NCBI GenBank assembly: GCA_030537195.1
Contig: JAUNOK010000002.1
Coordinates: 85,632 to 149,631, forward strand
Direction of reading: 5' to 3'
DNA: 64,000 nt
Source: Eubacteriales bacterium
GTDB lineage: Bacteria > Bacillota > Clostridia > Lachnospirales > Lachnospiraceae
Position numbers and translations under genes: made by a program. Positions within the stretch are counted from its first letter, which is position 1. Each line of letters begins with the position of its first letter. The notes below the pieces were generated by a model. That model made no database searches and was not told where the DNA came from. It saw only the letters and a list, made by a program, of their open reading frames with translations. Positions 16,844 through 25,862 of the stretch are shown piece by piece.

Positions 16844-18568
16844 TTATCTGGTCCTTGTAACACTTTCCCTGTTCACACTCCATACCTGAACACAGTCTTT
16901 ATTCTGAATGTTCATCATATTCCTGACATTCTTATCCTGATTGTTGCCTAACCAGTCCTTTGCAAATGTTGCTGCAATCGGATTAATAAAAGATTTCAGA
17001 TACACATTTGATGACACTTTAAGGCATAGTTTTTTCTTTTTCTTCCATTGAGCATATATTGTCATATTGCCGCCATCTTCCTCTACAAGCTTTGAAACAA
17101 TATCCTTATCTTTATAACTTGTTCCGCTTCCATCATCTGCTGTATTCCACGAATCAAAATCATACCCCGGTCTTTGTGGAGCATTCGGAAGTTCATTCTC
17201 TTTCTCATATCCGGTTATAATTGTTGTATCAGATTCATATCCACCATTGGAATCAATATTAATATTGTATATATTCTCTTTCCATACAGCATGCACATCA
17301 ACTATCTTTCCCAGCTTGTCAGCAAGATTAAGTTTTCCATCAACAGCTCCTTCAATATATGTGCCATCTTCCATCTCCCAGCCATATCCAGTCCAGCCAG
17401 TAAGTGTATACACATCTTTAACAGCTGGCAGATGGTCAATCTCATCATATGTATAGAATCTGCTATAAAATCCTTCATCCTCATACCAGTCCCATTCATT
17501 ATTATCAATAATCCTGATATCTTCACTTGATTCTTCCGGCTTATTATTATACAGATGAACCTCATAAAATATTGGCTGCCATATCGCATATAAAACAGCC
17601 TTGCCACTTTCACCCGGTGTCAAATCAACAACAGACATTGTTGTATAGAACTGACCGCTGTCATCACTTTTTGTATTCCAGCCTGACAGATAATAACCTT
17701 TTCTTGAAAGATCACTTCCTGTAAGTCTTAATCGGCTTCCAAGTCTTGCAGTTATATCATCCATATGACCAGTAACCTCTGCGTCAGTATTATTGTCAAA
17801 TGTAATAACATAATTCCATATTGCATATATAGTGACATCTTCATTATATTCCCTTATATCTTCAGGCTGAATCATTCCAGAATCACCATATCTGTCAAAG
17901 GACCATCCAACGAACATAAGTCCGTTAGATGCTTCTGCCTGTTCATAAAGTCCTTTCAGTTCATCACCTCTGTCATAATAAGCCCTCTCATCTTCTGGAA
18001 TATATATTGTACTTATACCTCTGTCTTTCGCAACTCCTGCATCATAATGCACAACAAATGAATGTCTTTCCCATACCGCCTTAATTACAATATCTTCATC
18101 TGCAAATGCACCTATGTTAACCCTTACTCCGTCTTCTCCGTAATCATCACAGTCACCATCTCCACCTGTAACTTCCCAGCCTGTAAGTATATAGCCATCC
18201 CTGCTTACCGCACCTATTCTTATATACGGAGTAATTCCAACGCAATCATAATAATTAGAAGTTGTTGTATCCGCTTTCGGTATTGATGCATGATAATCTA
18301 ATATTGTATGATATACTCCATTACGATCTGACAGATACAGACCTGTTCCAAGGTCATCTCTCCACTGTCCCTGCTCCGGTCCGTGGTCTATCTGTGACTG
18401 ATAATATATATCATCACACACTCCTCCATCCAGATCTATAGTTATATTGTGATGAACTCTGTATTCATCTTCTGCTGCCTGTGATATAACAACACCACCA
18501 ATAAGCAGTATTCCTAACAGCACAATACCAGCCAGAATTCGCTTGTCTTTTATCAATCTACATTTCAT
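16844..18568 (-). CDS. Surface protein with InlB B-repeat (Listeria-Bacteroides) domains
   Basis: From the ATG at 18568 (AAGGAG 7 nt upstream) the protein has about 574 residues. It starts with a signal/TM segment (about 9-30, ILAGIVLLGILLIGGVVISQ). It then has about five B-repeats, beta-grasp modules with the signature GYxxxxWxT: GYILTGWEV, GLMFVGWSFD, GYYLSGWNTKSDDSGQFY, YTLTGWTGYGW and GYDFDSWNTADDGSGTSY, each ending in VYAIW or YAQW. Such proteins are exported and often mediate adhesion or matrix binding. No LPXTG motif is present; the C-terminus is basic and lacks an anchor, so attachment may be through the N-terminal helix. A longer frame to 18649 has no good ribosome site. Confidence 0.8.
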   Translation of the reverse strand: MKCRLIKDKRILAGIVLLGILLIGGVVISQAAEDEYRVHHNITIDLDGGVCDDIYYQSQIDHGPEQGQWRDDLGTGLYLSDRNGVYHTILDYHASIPKADTTTSNYYDCVGITPYIRIGAVSRDGYILTGWEVTGGDGDCDDYGEDGVRVNIGAFADEDIVIKAVWERHSFVVHYDAGVAKDRGISTIYIPEDERAYYDRGDELKGLYEQAEASNGLMFVGWSFDRYGDSGMIQPEDIREYNEDVTIYAIWNYVITFDNNTDAEVTGHMDDITARLGSRLRLTGSDLSRKGYYLSGWNTKSDDSGQFYTTMSVVDLTPGESGKAVLYAIWQPIFYEVHLYNNKPEESSEDIRIIDNNEWDWYEDEGFYSRFYTYDEIDHLPAVKDVYTLTGWTGYGWEMEDGTYIEGAVDGKLNLADKLGKIVDVHAVWKENIYNINIDSNGGYESDTTIITGYEKENELPNAPQRPGYDFDSWNTADDGSGTSYKDKDIVSKLVEEDGGNMTIYAQWKKKKKLCLKVSSNVYLKSFINPIAATFAKDWLGNNQDKNVRNMMNIQNKDCVQVWSVNRESVTRTR

Positions 18569-18675
18569 AAACAATCTCCTTATGTATAAACTCATATCAC
18601 GTCCATAAACTCCATAAGAAAATTTCTGAAATATACAAAAAACATGCACAGTATTAAAATCCCTTTTGCAAATTT

Positions 18676-18704
18676 ATAATACCACGCATGTTTATATTAT
18701 TCAA
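18676..18704 (-). promoter_or_regulatory. Promoter of the InlB-repeat protein gene
   Basis: TTGAAT (18704-18699) and TATTAT (18681-18676) on the minus strand with 17-nt spacing, giving a leader of about 100 nt. Confidence 0.55.
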
Positions 18705-18730
18705 ATACTATTTAGTTTTTTAATAAAGTT

Positions 18731-20203
18731 TTAATCTTTTATCTCAACCTGACCAATATACTTCCAGGTACTTCCTTTATCAGAAGACTGATACTTTGCA
18801 GCGGTCTTACCATCATTGTACACCGCATTCTTGCCCTGAGTAAGATATATGGTTACAATTCCAGTTGAATCAACAACCGGAGTAAGAGCTTCCTTATATA
18901 CATCACTCCATTTGAGCTGTTCAGAAGAATCAGAACCTGTCTTGCCAGAATCCGTCTTGGTTTCTGTCTCCTGTCCCTGAGGGTTAGCTGCTGAACTATC
19001 AAGTTCCTGTTCTTCAAGTATCACCTTGGCAAATGTTTTACCACCATCATCAGTCTTATAAAGATTACTGTCCATACCATCAACATAATTATAACAGAAG
19101 AATCCTGTATCAGGAGTCAGGTAAACAACACCTTTAATTATATTGGTAGCCGGTCCGCTTCCAACCGTCTCCCAGCTCTCTCCTCCGTTACTTGTACTGT
19201 ATATCCTTGATGATTCATTGGTATCATTACTCTTTCCATATCCACATACAATAACACCATGATCAGTATCAAAAAATTTAACATAATAATAATCAGCCGT
19301 ATATATATTATCAAGCTCACATGTTGTCCAATTCTCACCTTTATCATCAGAATAAACAACAGTTACCGGAATCTTGGTATTATTAGCAGTCTTTCCACCA
19401 TATACGAAAGCTGTCTTTTCTGTCGTTATCATGTAACTGCCTTCTTTAAGGGTTGTCGTACTGTTATCCTCATACAAAAGATATGAATATGAGACAGGAA
19501 CTGATACATATTTCTCACCATCATAAGTAACTAAAAGAGAATTATCCCTGATTGCATAATTAGCAAGCTGATCCTTGTTAGAATTGCTTGTAATCTCCGT
19601 ATCACCACCAGAATCTACACCCTGCTGTGCATAATACTGCTTAAGCCCATAATCTTCTGAACTCATAACTGATGTCACATATAAACTTGCTGTATTATCA
19701 TAATTATTATCAAGATAGAATGAAACTACCCATTCGCATTTTATTCTTCCATCATCCTGAATACCTTCCCATGATGAGAAATAATCCGAATTAAGATTCT
19801 GTGGAATAATCCAGAAAGAAATCAGAACTGTATTGCTGGAAAGATCCAGTACACTTACTGAATCGACACCTGATTTAGTAATATACTTCGAGTATGACAC
19901 ATATTTCTGTCTGTACTGTGCAATATAATTCTCAATCCACTTTGTTCCAAGCATCACCATATCTGGATTAGCAAAATTAAACACATTATCTGTATCATAG
20001 TCCTTTACATCTTCATTCCCAATAACATTCCAGTCATTATCTATTCGAATTGAAAATGTGTATCTTGACTTAATATCCAGCTTGTCACCCTTATATTTAC
20101 TTACATAACTATATACGAACATTCCGATAACCATAAGGCAGAATATAACCAGTGCCACATATGTAAGAATCTTAGTATGAAATTTCTTACTCATCTGATA
20201 CAT
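18731..20203 (-). CDS. Membrane-anchored Asp-box (BNR/YCF48-like) repeat protein
   Basis: A 490-residue protein with a single N-terminal TM (about 12-32) and an extracellular remainder. Four Asp-box motifs of the S-x-D-x-G-x-x-W type are visible: SDDKGENWTT, STSNGGESWETV, KTDDGGKTFAKV and SSDKGSTWKYIG. This indicates a beta-propeller like YCF48 or sialidase domains. A Ser/Thr/Asp-rich linker lies near 415-435. The sialidase catalytic residues were not found, so binding is more likely than catalysis. AGGAGG precedes the ATG. The gene follows an ABC permease by 19 nt and probably forms a three-gene unit with that transporter. Confidence 0.75.
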   Translation of the reverse strand: MYQMSKKFHTKILTYVALVIFCLMVIGMFVYSYVSKYKGDKLDIKSRYTFSIRIDNDWNVIGNEDVKDYDTDNVFNFANPDMVMLGTKWIENYIAQYRQKYVSYSKYITKSGVDSVSVLDLSSNTVLISFWIIPQNLNSDYFSSWEGIQDDGRIKCEWVVSFYLDNNYDNTASLYVTSVMSSEDYGLKQYYAQQGVDSGGDTEITSNSNKDQLANYAIRDNSLLVTYDGEKYVSVPVSYSYLLYEDNSTTTLKEGSYMITTEKTAFVYGGKTANNTKIPVTVVYSDDKGENWTTCELDNIYTADYYYVKFFDTDHGVIVCGYGKSNDTNESSRIYSTSNGGESWETVGSGPATNIIKGVVYLTPDTGFFCYNYVDGMDSNLYKTDDGGKTFAKVILEEQELDSSAANPQGQETETKTDSGKTGSDSSEQLKWSDVYKEALTPVVDSTGIVTIYLTQGKNAVYNDGKTAAKYQSSDKGSTWKYIGQVEIKD

Positions 20204-20222
20204 AATCCACCTCCTGATTTAA

Positions 20223-21038
20223 TTAAAATTCTCTTTTATTATGCATAGCCTCTCTTATAATTACACGATAGTACTTATACCACCATAAGAAATACATTGC
20301 ACCAGCTCCAAGAACGAACATAACGCATACAACAAATGGATGAATTGCATATATCCAGCTGGCTGCAACTCTTCCATTAAGCACTGGTAATCCGTATGCA
20401 AGTATAACGCATATAGCCATTATTGTACCATTAAGAACACTTCTGTTCTCGTATACGCCTCTAAAATGATCAAATGTTATAATTGCAAGCATCTCTCCTA
20501 TTGGTCTCGCACATGCAGTAACTATGCATAACATAAGAGCATTAACCACTGGTTCTCCAAAAATCGTAAGTATTATAAAATAGAATATAAACTCTGTAAC
20601 TAATTTGTAAATAAACTTTCCCAAGAAGTTCATATATGGACTTACAAGCATTACTCTTATCATCAGATAATCCCTGTCACCCATTGCAAAAATCGTTGTA
20701 TTAGCAAGACTTCCACATATTGTTGAAAGCATTATAAACAGATATATTATTGATATATCCTGATGAATTCTTATTAATGGGAAGAAATATGCAAGTATAA
20801 TGTATGGAACGTATATAAGAAGTGCAACATAAAGGAACTTCCTTACAAATTCCCATGCAAGCATAAAAATTTGCGCAAGCATTCCAATAACTGCCCTGCT
20901 CTTTGATTTCTCTCCAAAAGAATCTTCCTTAACTATTTTTCTGACTATTGGAAGTTTCTTAACAATTTTAATTCCTGCCTCAGTTCCTTCGTAATATCTT
21001 AATATTTTCTCAGCAAACAGCTTTCTAAATAATTTCAT
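20223..21038 (-). CDS. ABC transporter membrane protein (putative permease)
   Basis: About 271 residues with roughly six membrane helices (about 55-250) and an N-terminal cytoplasmic stretch. I place the start at 21038, where GGGGAGG lies 6 nt upstream; a longer frame to 21053 lacks one. The start overlaps the ATPase stop by 14 nt, so it is translationally coupled to the ATPase and is almost certainly its permease. The sequence is not of a family I recognise by motif. Substrate unknown. Confidence 0.7.
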   Translation of the reverse strand: MKLFRKLFAEKILRYYEGTEAGIKIVKKLPIVRKIVKEDSFGEKSKSRAVIGMLAQIFMLAWEFVRKFLYVALLIYVPYIILAYFFPLIRIHQDISIIYLFIMLSTICGSLANTTIFAMGDRDYLMIRVMLVSPYMNFLGKFIYKLVTEFIFYFIILTIFGEPVVNALMLCIVTACARPIGEMLAIITFDHFRGVYENRSVLNGTIMAICVILAYGLPVLNGRVAASWIYAIHPFVVCVMFVLGAGAMYFLWWYKYYRVIIREAMHNKREF

Positions 21039-21699
21039 TGTCTGCCTCCCCAAGTATATCTAATACAGCACCTTTAATCTCCGGAATCTGCATAGTTTCA
21101 TATGATATCTGATTAAGTTCACCGTTATTAAGCACAACTACATCCTGAGATATTCTGTGTGCAACATCAAGTAATCCTGTAGATATAAGAATTATATGTT
21201 CATCCTTAAACTCATTAAGAACTCTAAGCATATCATCAACATATTCATCTGTACAATAATCAAGTGCCTCATCGAACATCATAACATATGGTTTCTGTAT
21301 AAGAAATGCTGCCAGCTGAAGTCTCTTTTTCTCTTCAAAACTGTAATCGCCTATATGTCTGTCTCTTATCTGACCAATGAGTCTCACCTTATCAAGGTAA
21401 TATTCTGGTTTCTCACTGTTCTTATTCATATCGCAAAGCATACTGATAAACTGATACCCCGTTATAAGCATCGGAAGTACACTCTGCTTTGCAGCAAAGA
21501 AAAGCGTACTCTTTTCCTTTGTCTCAACAGTACCTGAATCCACCGGAATATCTCCTGCAATGCACTCAAACAAAGTTGTTCTACCAGCCCCTGCGCCACC
21601 AAGAACCGGATATATATATCCTTCTTCAAATGTATATTCAACATCAGTAAGAATCTCATTCTTACCGAAGCTTTTCTTCAAATGATTCAAATGTAACAT
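21025..21699 (-). CDS. ABC transporter ATP-binding protein with degenerate nucleotide-binding motifs
   Basis: This 224-residue protein has the overall ABC ATPase layout, but key motifs are altered. The Walker A reads LGGAGAGRTTLFE, so the invariant lysine is arginine. The signature region reads YSFEEKKRLQLAA in place of LSGGQ. The H-loop position reads ILISTGLLD, with no histidine. Walker B is intact (YVMMFDEALD). ATP turnover is probably weak or regulatory. It is encoded just before, and overlapping, a membrane protein gene, and the operon continues with an Asp-box surface protein. Similar substitutions occur in some bacitracin- or lantibiotic-type self-resistance transporters, but I cannot assign it to them. 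Confidence 0.75.
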   Translation of the reverse strand: MLHLNHLKKSFGKNEILTDVEYTFEEGYIYPVLGGAGAGRTTLFECIAGDIPVDSGTVETKEKSTLFFAAKQSVLPMLITGYQFISMLCDMNKNSEKPEYYLDKVRLIGQIRDRHIGDYSFEEKKRLQLAAFLIQKPYVMMFDEALDYCTDEYVDDMLRVLNEFKDEHIILISTGLLDVAHRISQDVVVLNNGELNQISYETMQIPEIKGAVLDILGEADNEII

Positions 21700-21857
21700 T
21701 TATATTTCTCCTGCATCAAATGTGTCTTATTATTATATTACATGTTTATTTGATTTGTAAACCTGCAAAGCCTTATTATATTGCATTTATTCAGCAACAA
21801 TGATATAATTCTGAAATATTTTGCTAATAATAATAAAAAATGTAGAGGTGCATCAGA

Positions 21858-22505
21858 TTGAAAGATTTTTTTAAAAGAAAAGGCTGGAGAATCTGCTTTG
21901 GAGCATATATATTCATATATCTTCCATGGTTTATGATTCTTGAAAAAGTATTTAACAGCGATTATCCCGGACTTCATATAATCAACATTCCATTCGATAA
22001 TATGATACCATTCTGTGAGTATTTCATAATACCATATGTGTTATGGTATCTGTATGTAGTTGGTGCTTGTATATACATGTATTTCAAAGCTGACAATAAA
22101 GAATTCATACAGTTTGCATTATCACTTATAATCGGTATGTCACTCGCACTTACAATATGCATGATATATCCTAATGGTCTTACATTAAGACCCGATTATA
22201 TACCAGATAACTTCTGTGGAAGAATAATAAGTACTCTGTATGCCATAGATACTTCAACCAATGTATTCCCAAGCATCCATGTATACAATTCACTTGCAGT
22301 TAATTTTGCACTGCTTCGCTGCAAAGCTTTAAAAGGACACATTATAACAAAGACATTATCTTCTATTCTCTGCATCCTTATATGCCTTGCAACTGTATTC
22401 TTAAAGCAGCACTCTGTAATTGATGTAATCGGAGCAATAATACTTTATATTATTCTTTACATCTTCATATACGTTATTGACTACAGCAAATTAAAGAAAG
22501 CCTAA
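21858..22505 (+). CDS. PAP2-superfamily membrane phosphatase/phosphotransferase-like protein
   Basis: A 215-residue protein with about six TM helices and the PAP2 motif 2 and 3 residues: TSTNVFPSIHVYNS (PSxH) at about 132-145 and FLKQHSVIDVIGA at about 180. Motif 1 is only partly recognisable (RPDYIPDN). Members remove or transfer phosphate groups on lipids such as undecaprenyl pyrophosphate, phosphatidate or inositol lipids. The start is TTG, with AGAGGTG 7 nt upstream. The gene is divergent from the ABC operon at 21699, and its stop codon overlaps that of the convergent phnE-like gene (22502), so no room exists for a terminator between them. Confidence 0.75.
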   Translation: MKDFFKRKGWRICFGAYIFIYLPWFMILEKVFNSDYPGLHIINIPFDNMIPFCEYFIIPYVLWYLYVVGACIYMYFKADNKEFIQFALSLIIGMSLALTICMIYPNGLTLRPDYIPDNFCGRIISTLYAIDTSTNVFPSIHVYNSLAVNFALLRCKALKGHIITKTLSSILCILICLATVFLKQHSVIDVIGAIILYIILYIFIYVIDYSKLKKA

Positions 22506-24043
22506 TGGATTTTCTTTAAACATTTTGACAGAAGTTCTATCAGAAGAACCACAACGAATAACACAATAAGAATTGAGCCGACGGCGTCCCATCTGTAATT
22601 GTTCATATAAACAATCAGTGGGGCGCCGATTCCGCCTGCACCAACAAGTCCCAAGGTACTTGCCGACCTTACATTCACATCGAGTCTGTACATTATGGCA
22701 TCTTTAAACTGTGGATTAAGTTCAGGCATTGCAACATGCTTTAATCTCGCAACAAATCCTGTTCCTGCACATTTGGACGCATTCCATGCCGCCATATTCC
22801 AGTTATCAACTGCAACAGTAAATCTCTTGGTCAGAAGTCCGATACTGCACATCATCATTGTAAGCACACCAGCAAAGCTGCCCGGTCCTGTAACCCTTAT
22901 GAATATAAGCCCGTACACATACACAGGAACTGTCCTTATCGCCATTACAACAAGTCTGCCAACAAAAGCCACAGGTGCCGGAACGAATTTTCTTGAATTA
23001 ATAAGTGTAAGCAGTCCTGCAAATACCGCGCCTGCACATGTTCCTGCAACTGCAATCGCAATAGTCTCAAGCATAAGATACATAACACCGCTCTTTCCTG
23101 CCATAAACATGTATCCCCAGTCCGGATGTGTAATTCCATGCACAATTGCACCAACAACTTTAATACCAAGCTTTGATGCCGATACATCTTTAATAGCACT
23201 AAGACTGTACACAAAAAGCGCCATTATACATACACTTATAATCACATTTGCAGCTGTATTTCTCTTAATACGTCCATCAAGATATGCTTTCAGAAATGTG
23301 CTTATTCCCTCAATCACAAGTACCGCACCAAAAAGCATCACAAGAATCATTCCAACCCTGCTGTATTCACGCCAGCTTATCTTCTCATTAAGTAAAAGCC
23401 CGATTCCTCCTGCGCCGACATAGCCAAGAATTGCTGCATGTCTTATATTAGCTTCCAGTACATAAAGCGAATTGCTAAGATATCCCGGCAGCTGTTCAAT
23501 AACAACTGTACGCGAAAATGCTTTGAACTTTCCTGCTCCCGTGGCACTGACTGCCTCGTATGGTTTCATCGACAGCCCCTCAATATCCTCTCCGCCGATT
23601 CTTGCCATTACAGCCCATGTCGACACTGCTATAGCAATAGTACCTGCTGCCGCGCCAAGTCCCCATATAAATGTAGCAATAAGTGCAAGAATAAGCACAG
23701 GTATTGTTCTTACGCACTGCACAATAATTCTTACAATAATCCTGACATAAGGTTTCTTAATAAGATTGCCTGCATATAAAAATGCAGTAAACAGTCCAAG
23801 AACTGCACCAATAAATGTACCAGCAATTGACATCTGCACAGTTTTAATAAGCGGTTCCATAATCTTACCGCAATATCCTGTATCTGGTGGAAACATTCTT
23901 TTTATGAATAATACAGCCTGACTGCCCCTTCGTGTAATCACGTTCATATCAAATCCGGTTACAACAAAGCAGAATATTATCAAAGCAAGCATTATCAGTG
24001 CAGTTATTCTTCTGATAGCCTTAATTCTATTCATACTTTTCAT
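22502..24043 (-). CDS. phnE: Phosphonate-type ABC transporter permease, fused two-domain PhnE
   Basis: The protein is about 513 residues, twice the usual PhnE length, and contains two tandem permease domains. Each has the EAA-like loop and a GLVGAGGIG or GYVGAGGIG motif (at about 210 and 475) that contacts the ATPase. The two halves are an internal duplication and can form the whole channel without a partner. It overlaps the phnC-like gene by 17 nt. The start is ambiguous (24055, 24043 or 24034); I chose 24043. Together with PhnD- and PhnC-like genes just upstream it builds an ABC importer of phosphonate or similar compounds. The presence of bioB in the same operon leaves the real substrate open. 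Confidence 0.85.
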   Translation of the reverse strand: MKSMNRIKAIRRITALIMLALIIFCFVVTGFDMNVITRRGSQAVLFIKRMFPPDTGYCGKIMEPLIKTVQMSIAGTFIGAVLGLFTAFLYAGNLIKKPYVRIIVRIIVQCVRTIPVLILALIATFIWGLGAAAGTIAIAVSTWAVMARIGGEDIEGLSMKPYEAVSATGAGKFKAFSRTVVIEQLPGYLSNSLYVLEANIRHAAILGYVGAGGIGLLLNEKISWREYSRVGMILVMLFGAVLVIEGISTFLKAYLDGRIKRNTAANVIISVCIMALFVYSLSAIKDVSASKLGIKVVGAIVHGITHPDWGYMFMAGKSGVMYLMLETIAIAVAGTCAGAVFAGLLTLINSRKFVPAPVAFVGRLVVMAIRTVPVYVYGLIFIRVTGPGSFAGVLTMMMCSIGLLTKRFTVAVDNWNMAAWNASKCAGTGFVARLKHVAMPELNPQFKDAIMYRLDVNVRSASTLGLVGAGGIGAPLIVYMNNYRWDAVGSILIVLFVVVLLIELLSKCLKKIH

Positions 24044-24779
24044 ACGCACCACCATATACGAACTTTATATCATCATTTGTTACCTCTGACGACTTTTTAT
24101 CAAGTACAAGTCTTCCATCAGCAATTCCTATAACTCTGTCTGATTTATTCAATGCAAGTTCCACTGAATGACTGTTCATAATTACTGTCATATTGTACTG
24201 TTTATTAAGCTGTACAAGAATATTTGTAATCTGTTCAGCACTATAAGGGTCTAATGAAGCAACCGGTTCATCTGCAAGGATAATATCCGGTTGCTGCATA
24301 AGTGCCCTCGCAATTGCAACTCTCTGCTTCTGTCCGCCCGAAAGTTTTCCGGCATAAGAATACATTTTTTCAGACAATCCTACTGCCTCAAGCTGCTTCT
24401 TTGCATATTCTTTCTGTTCTTTAGTAAATATCCCGAAAAGTGCCTGAAAAGCATTTCTATCTGGCAACGCACCATTAAGAACGTTATCCAGGCAGGTCAG
24501 TGTATCAACAAGACAGAAATCCTGATATATAGTGCCTATTGTTTTCTGTATGTTTCTTTTCTTTCTGCCCCTAAGCTTCGTAAATTCCTGATTATTAATA
24601 TTAATACTGCCTGCAGTCGGCTTAATCATTCCGTTAAGCATGCGAAAAAGAGTGGTCTTTCCAGCACCACTCTTTCCAATTACCGATATGAATTCGCCCT
24701 GTTCAACTGAAAAGCTGATATTCTCAAGGGCTTCATCTCCACCTTTATATACTTTACTCACACCGTCTATCTGCAACAT
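24027..24779 (-). CDS. phnC: Phosphonate-type ABC transporter ATP-binding protein
   Basis: A 250-residue ATPase with intact motifs: Walker A GKSGAGKTT (about 36), signature LSGGQKQR (about 146), Walker B IILADEPVASLDP and H-loop NSHSVELA. The ADEPVASLDP sequence and the context are typical of PhnC. It lies 33 nt after the PhnD-like gene and overlaps the permease gene. It energises uptake by the fused permease. Confidence 0.9.
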   Translation of the reverse strand: MLQIDGVSKVYKGGDEALENISFSVEQGEFISVIGKSGAGKTTLFRMLNGMIKPTAGSININNQEFTKLRGRKKRNIQKTIGTIYQDFCLVDTLTCLDNVLNGALPDRNAFQALFGIFTKEQKEYAKKQLEAVGLSEKMYSYAGKLSGGQKQRVAIARALMQQPDIILADEPVASLDPYSAEQITNILVQLNKQYNMTVIMNSHSVELALNKSDRVIGIADGRLVLDKKSSEVTNDDIKFVYGGAYEKYE

Positions 24780-24812
24780 GTATATTGTCCTCCCAGACAG
24801 CTTAAAGGTGAA

Positions 24813-25862
24813 TTATTTCTTTAACATATTCTGTGCCGCACGCTCTGCATCATAATCAGAGCTTTCGGCATACTGATATCCAATATGGCTTAATACATTC
24901 AAAACTTTAAGTCCGTCTTCACTTTTTCCTATATTAATGCAAGCATCCGCAAATGCTTTCTTAAAGCCTTCTGACATAATATCTGAATTCTTACTAACAC
25001 ATATTGTATCATCCATTATCTGATCTGTCACTGCCAAAACTGCAGTCTGTTTATAACAATCATCTGTACCACCGAATTTGCTCATCCAGTTAGCTGCGTA
25101 TTTCGCTCTCATGTGTGCAAAACCGACTATAACATCAACCTGTCCGGCTGCAAGCCTTGACATAGAGGTTGTATATGAATCTGACTGTACAACATTAGCA
25201 AGGTCACTTATCTGCTTGCCATAATTATTATAAAGCCACAAACTTGGATATATGTAGCCTGATGCTGATGAAGCTCCCATTACCGCCCATGTTGCACCAT
25301 TCAAATCATCCCATGTAAGCTGCTGTCCTGCATTAACCTTGGCTGCAAGTTCCTGTCCCTTAGCACTTGGTCCTGCAAGAATAATTGAACGGTAGTATGT
25401 TGTAAGATTATCTGTAAACTTCTCCTCTGTTCCATCGTTCCAGTCCTTTGCATTAAGGGAATCCTTATTAATAGCCTTTCTCTGTGCTGTGAGCAGTACA
25501 TCGCAGTCATCATCATATGTAACATAAGTTCCGCCTGAGATAAAGCCTGCATCTGCTGTTCCTGCACTTAATGCCTCTCCTACAGCACTGTAAGAAGTTC
25601 CTACAGTAATCTCGACATTGCCTACATTATACCCTCTTGCAGCAAGCTCATCTTTAATCATGCCGCCAAGAGGCTCAAGTCCTGAAAGCAGTGTATCAGC
25701 ATCCTGATACGGCGCAATCATAATCTTAAATGTATCAATATCCTTAGAATCCTCTTTTGCTGTATCATTCCCACAACCTGTCAGTCCGGCTGACATTCCC
25801 ATACAAAATGTCGCTGTAAGTAACACAGCCATTCCTTTTTTCAAATATTTAGTTAATCTCAT
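24813..25862 (-). CDS. phnD: Phosphate/phosphonate-binding periplasmic-type lipoprotein (PhnD family)
   Basis: A 349-residue lipoprotein with the lipobox LTGCGND at about 28-33. The mature part has PhnD-type features: FKIMIAPYQDADTLLSGLEP at the start of lobe 1, GTADAGFISGGTY, GATWAVMGASSASGYIYPS and VDVIVGFAHMRAKY. The family binds phosphonates, phosphate, phosphite or other small anions. The ATG overlaps the bioB stop by one base (TAATG), so translation is coupled. The binding pocket ligand cannot be deduced by eye. The tight coupling to biotin synthase suggests a link to biotin or a precursor rather than phosphonate. Confidence 0.88.
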   Translation of the reverse strand: MRLTKYLKKGMAVLLTATFCMGMSAGLTGCGNDTAKEDSKDIDTFKIMIAPYQDADTLLSGLEPLGGMIKDELAARGYNVGNVEITVGTSYSAVGEALSAGTADAGFISGGTYVTYDDDCDVLLTAQRKAINKDSLNAKDWNDGTEEKFTDNLTTYYRSIILAGPSAKGQELAAKVNAGQQLTWDDLNGATWAVMGASSASGYIYPSLWLYNNYGKQISDLANVVQSDSYTTSMSRLAAGQVDVIVGFAHMRAKYAANWMSKFGGTDDCYKQTAVLAVTDQIMDDTICVSKNSDIMSEGFKKAFADACINIGKSEDGLKVLNVLSHIGYQYAESSDYDAERAAQNMLKK

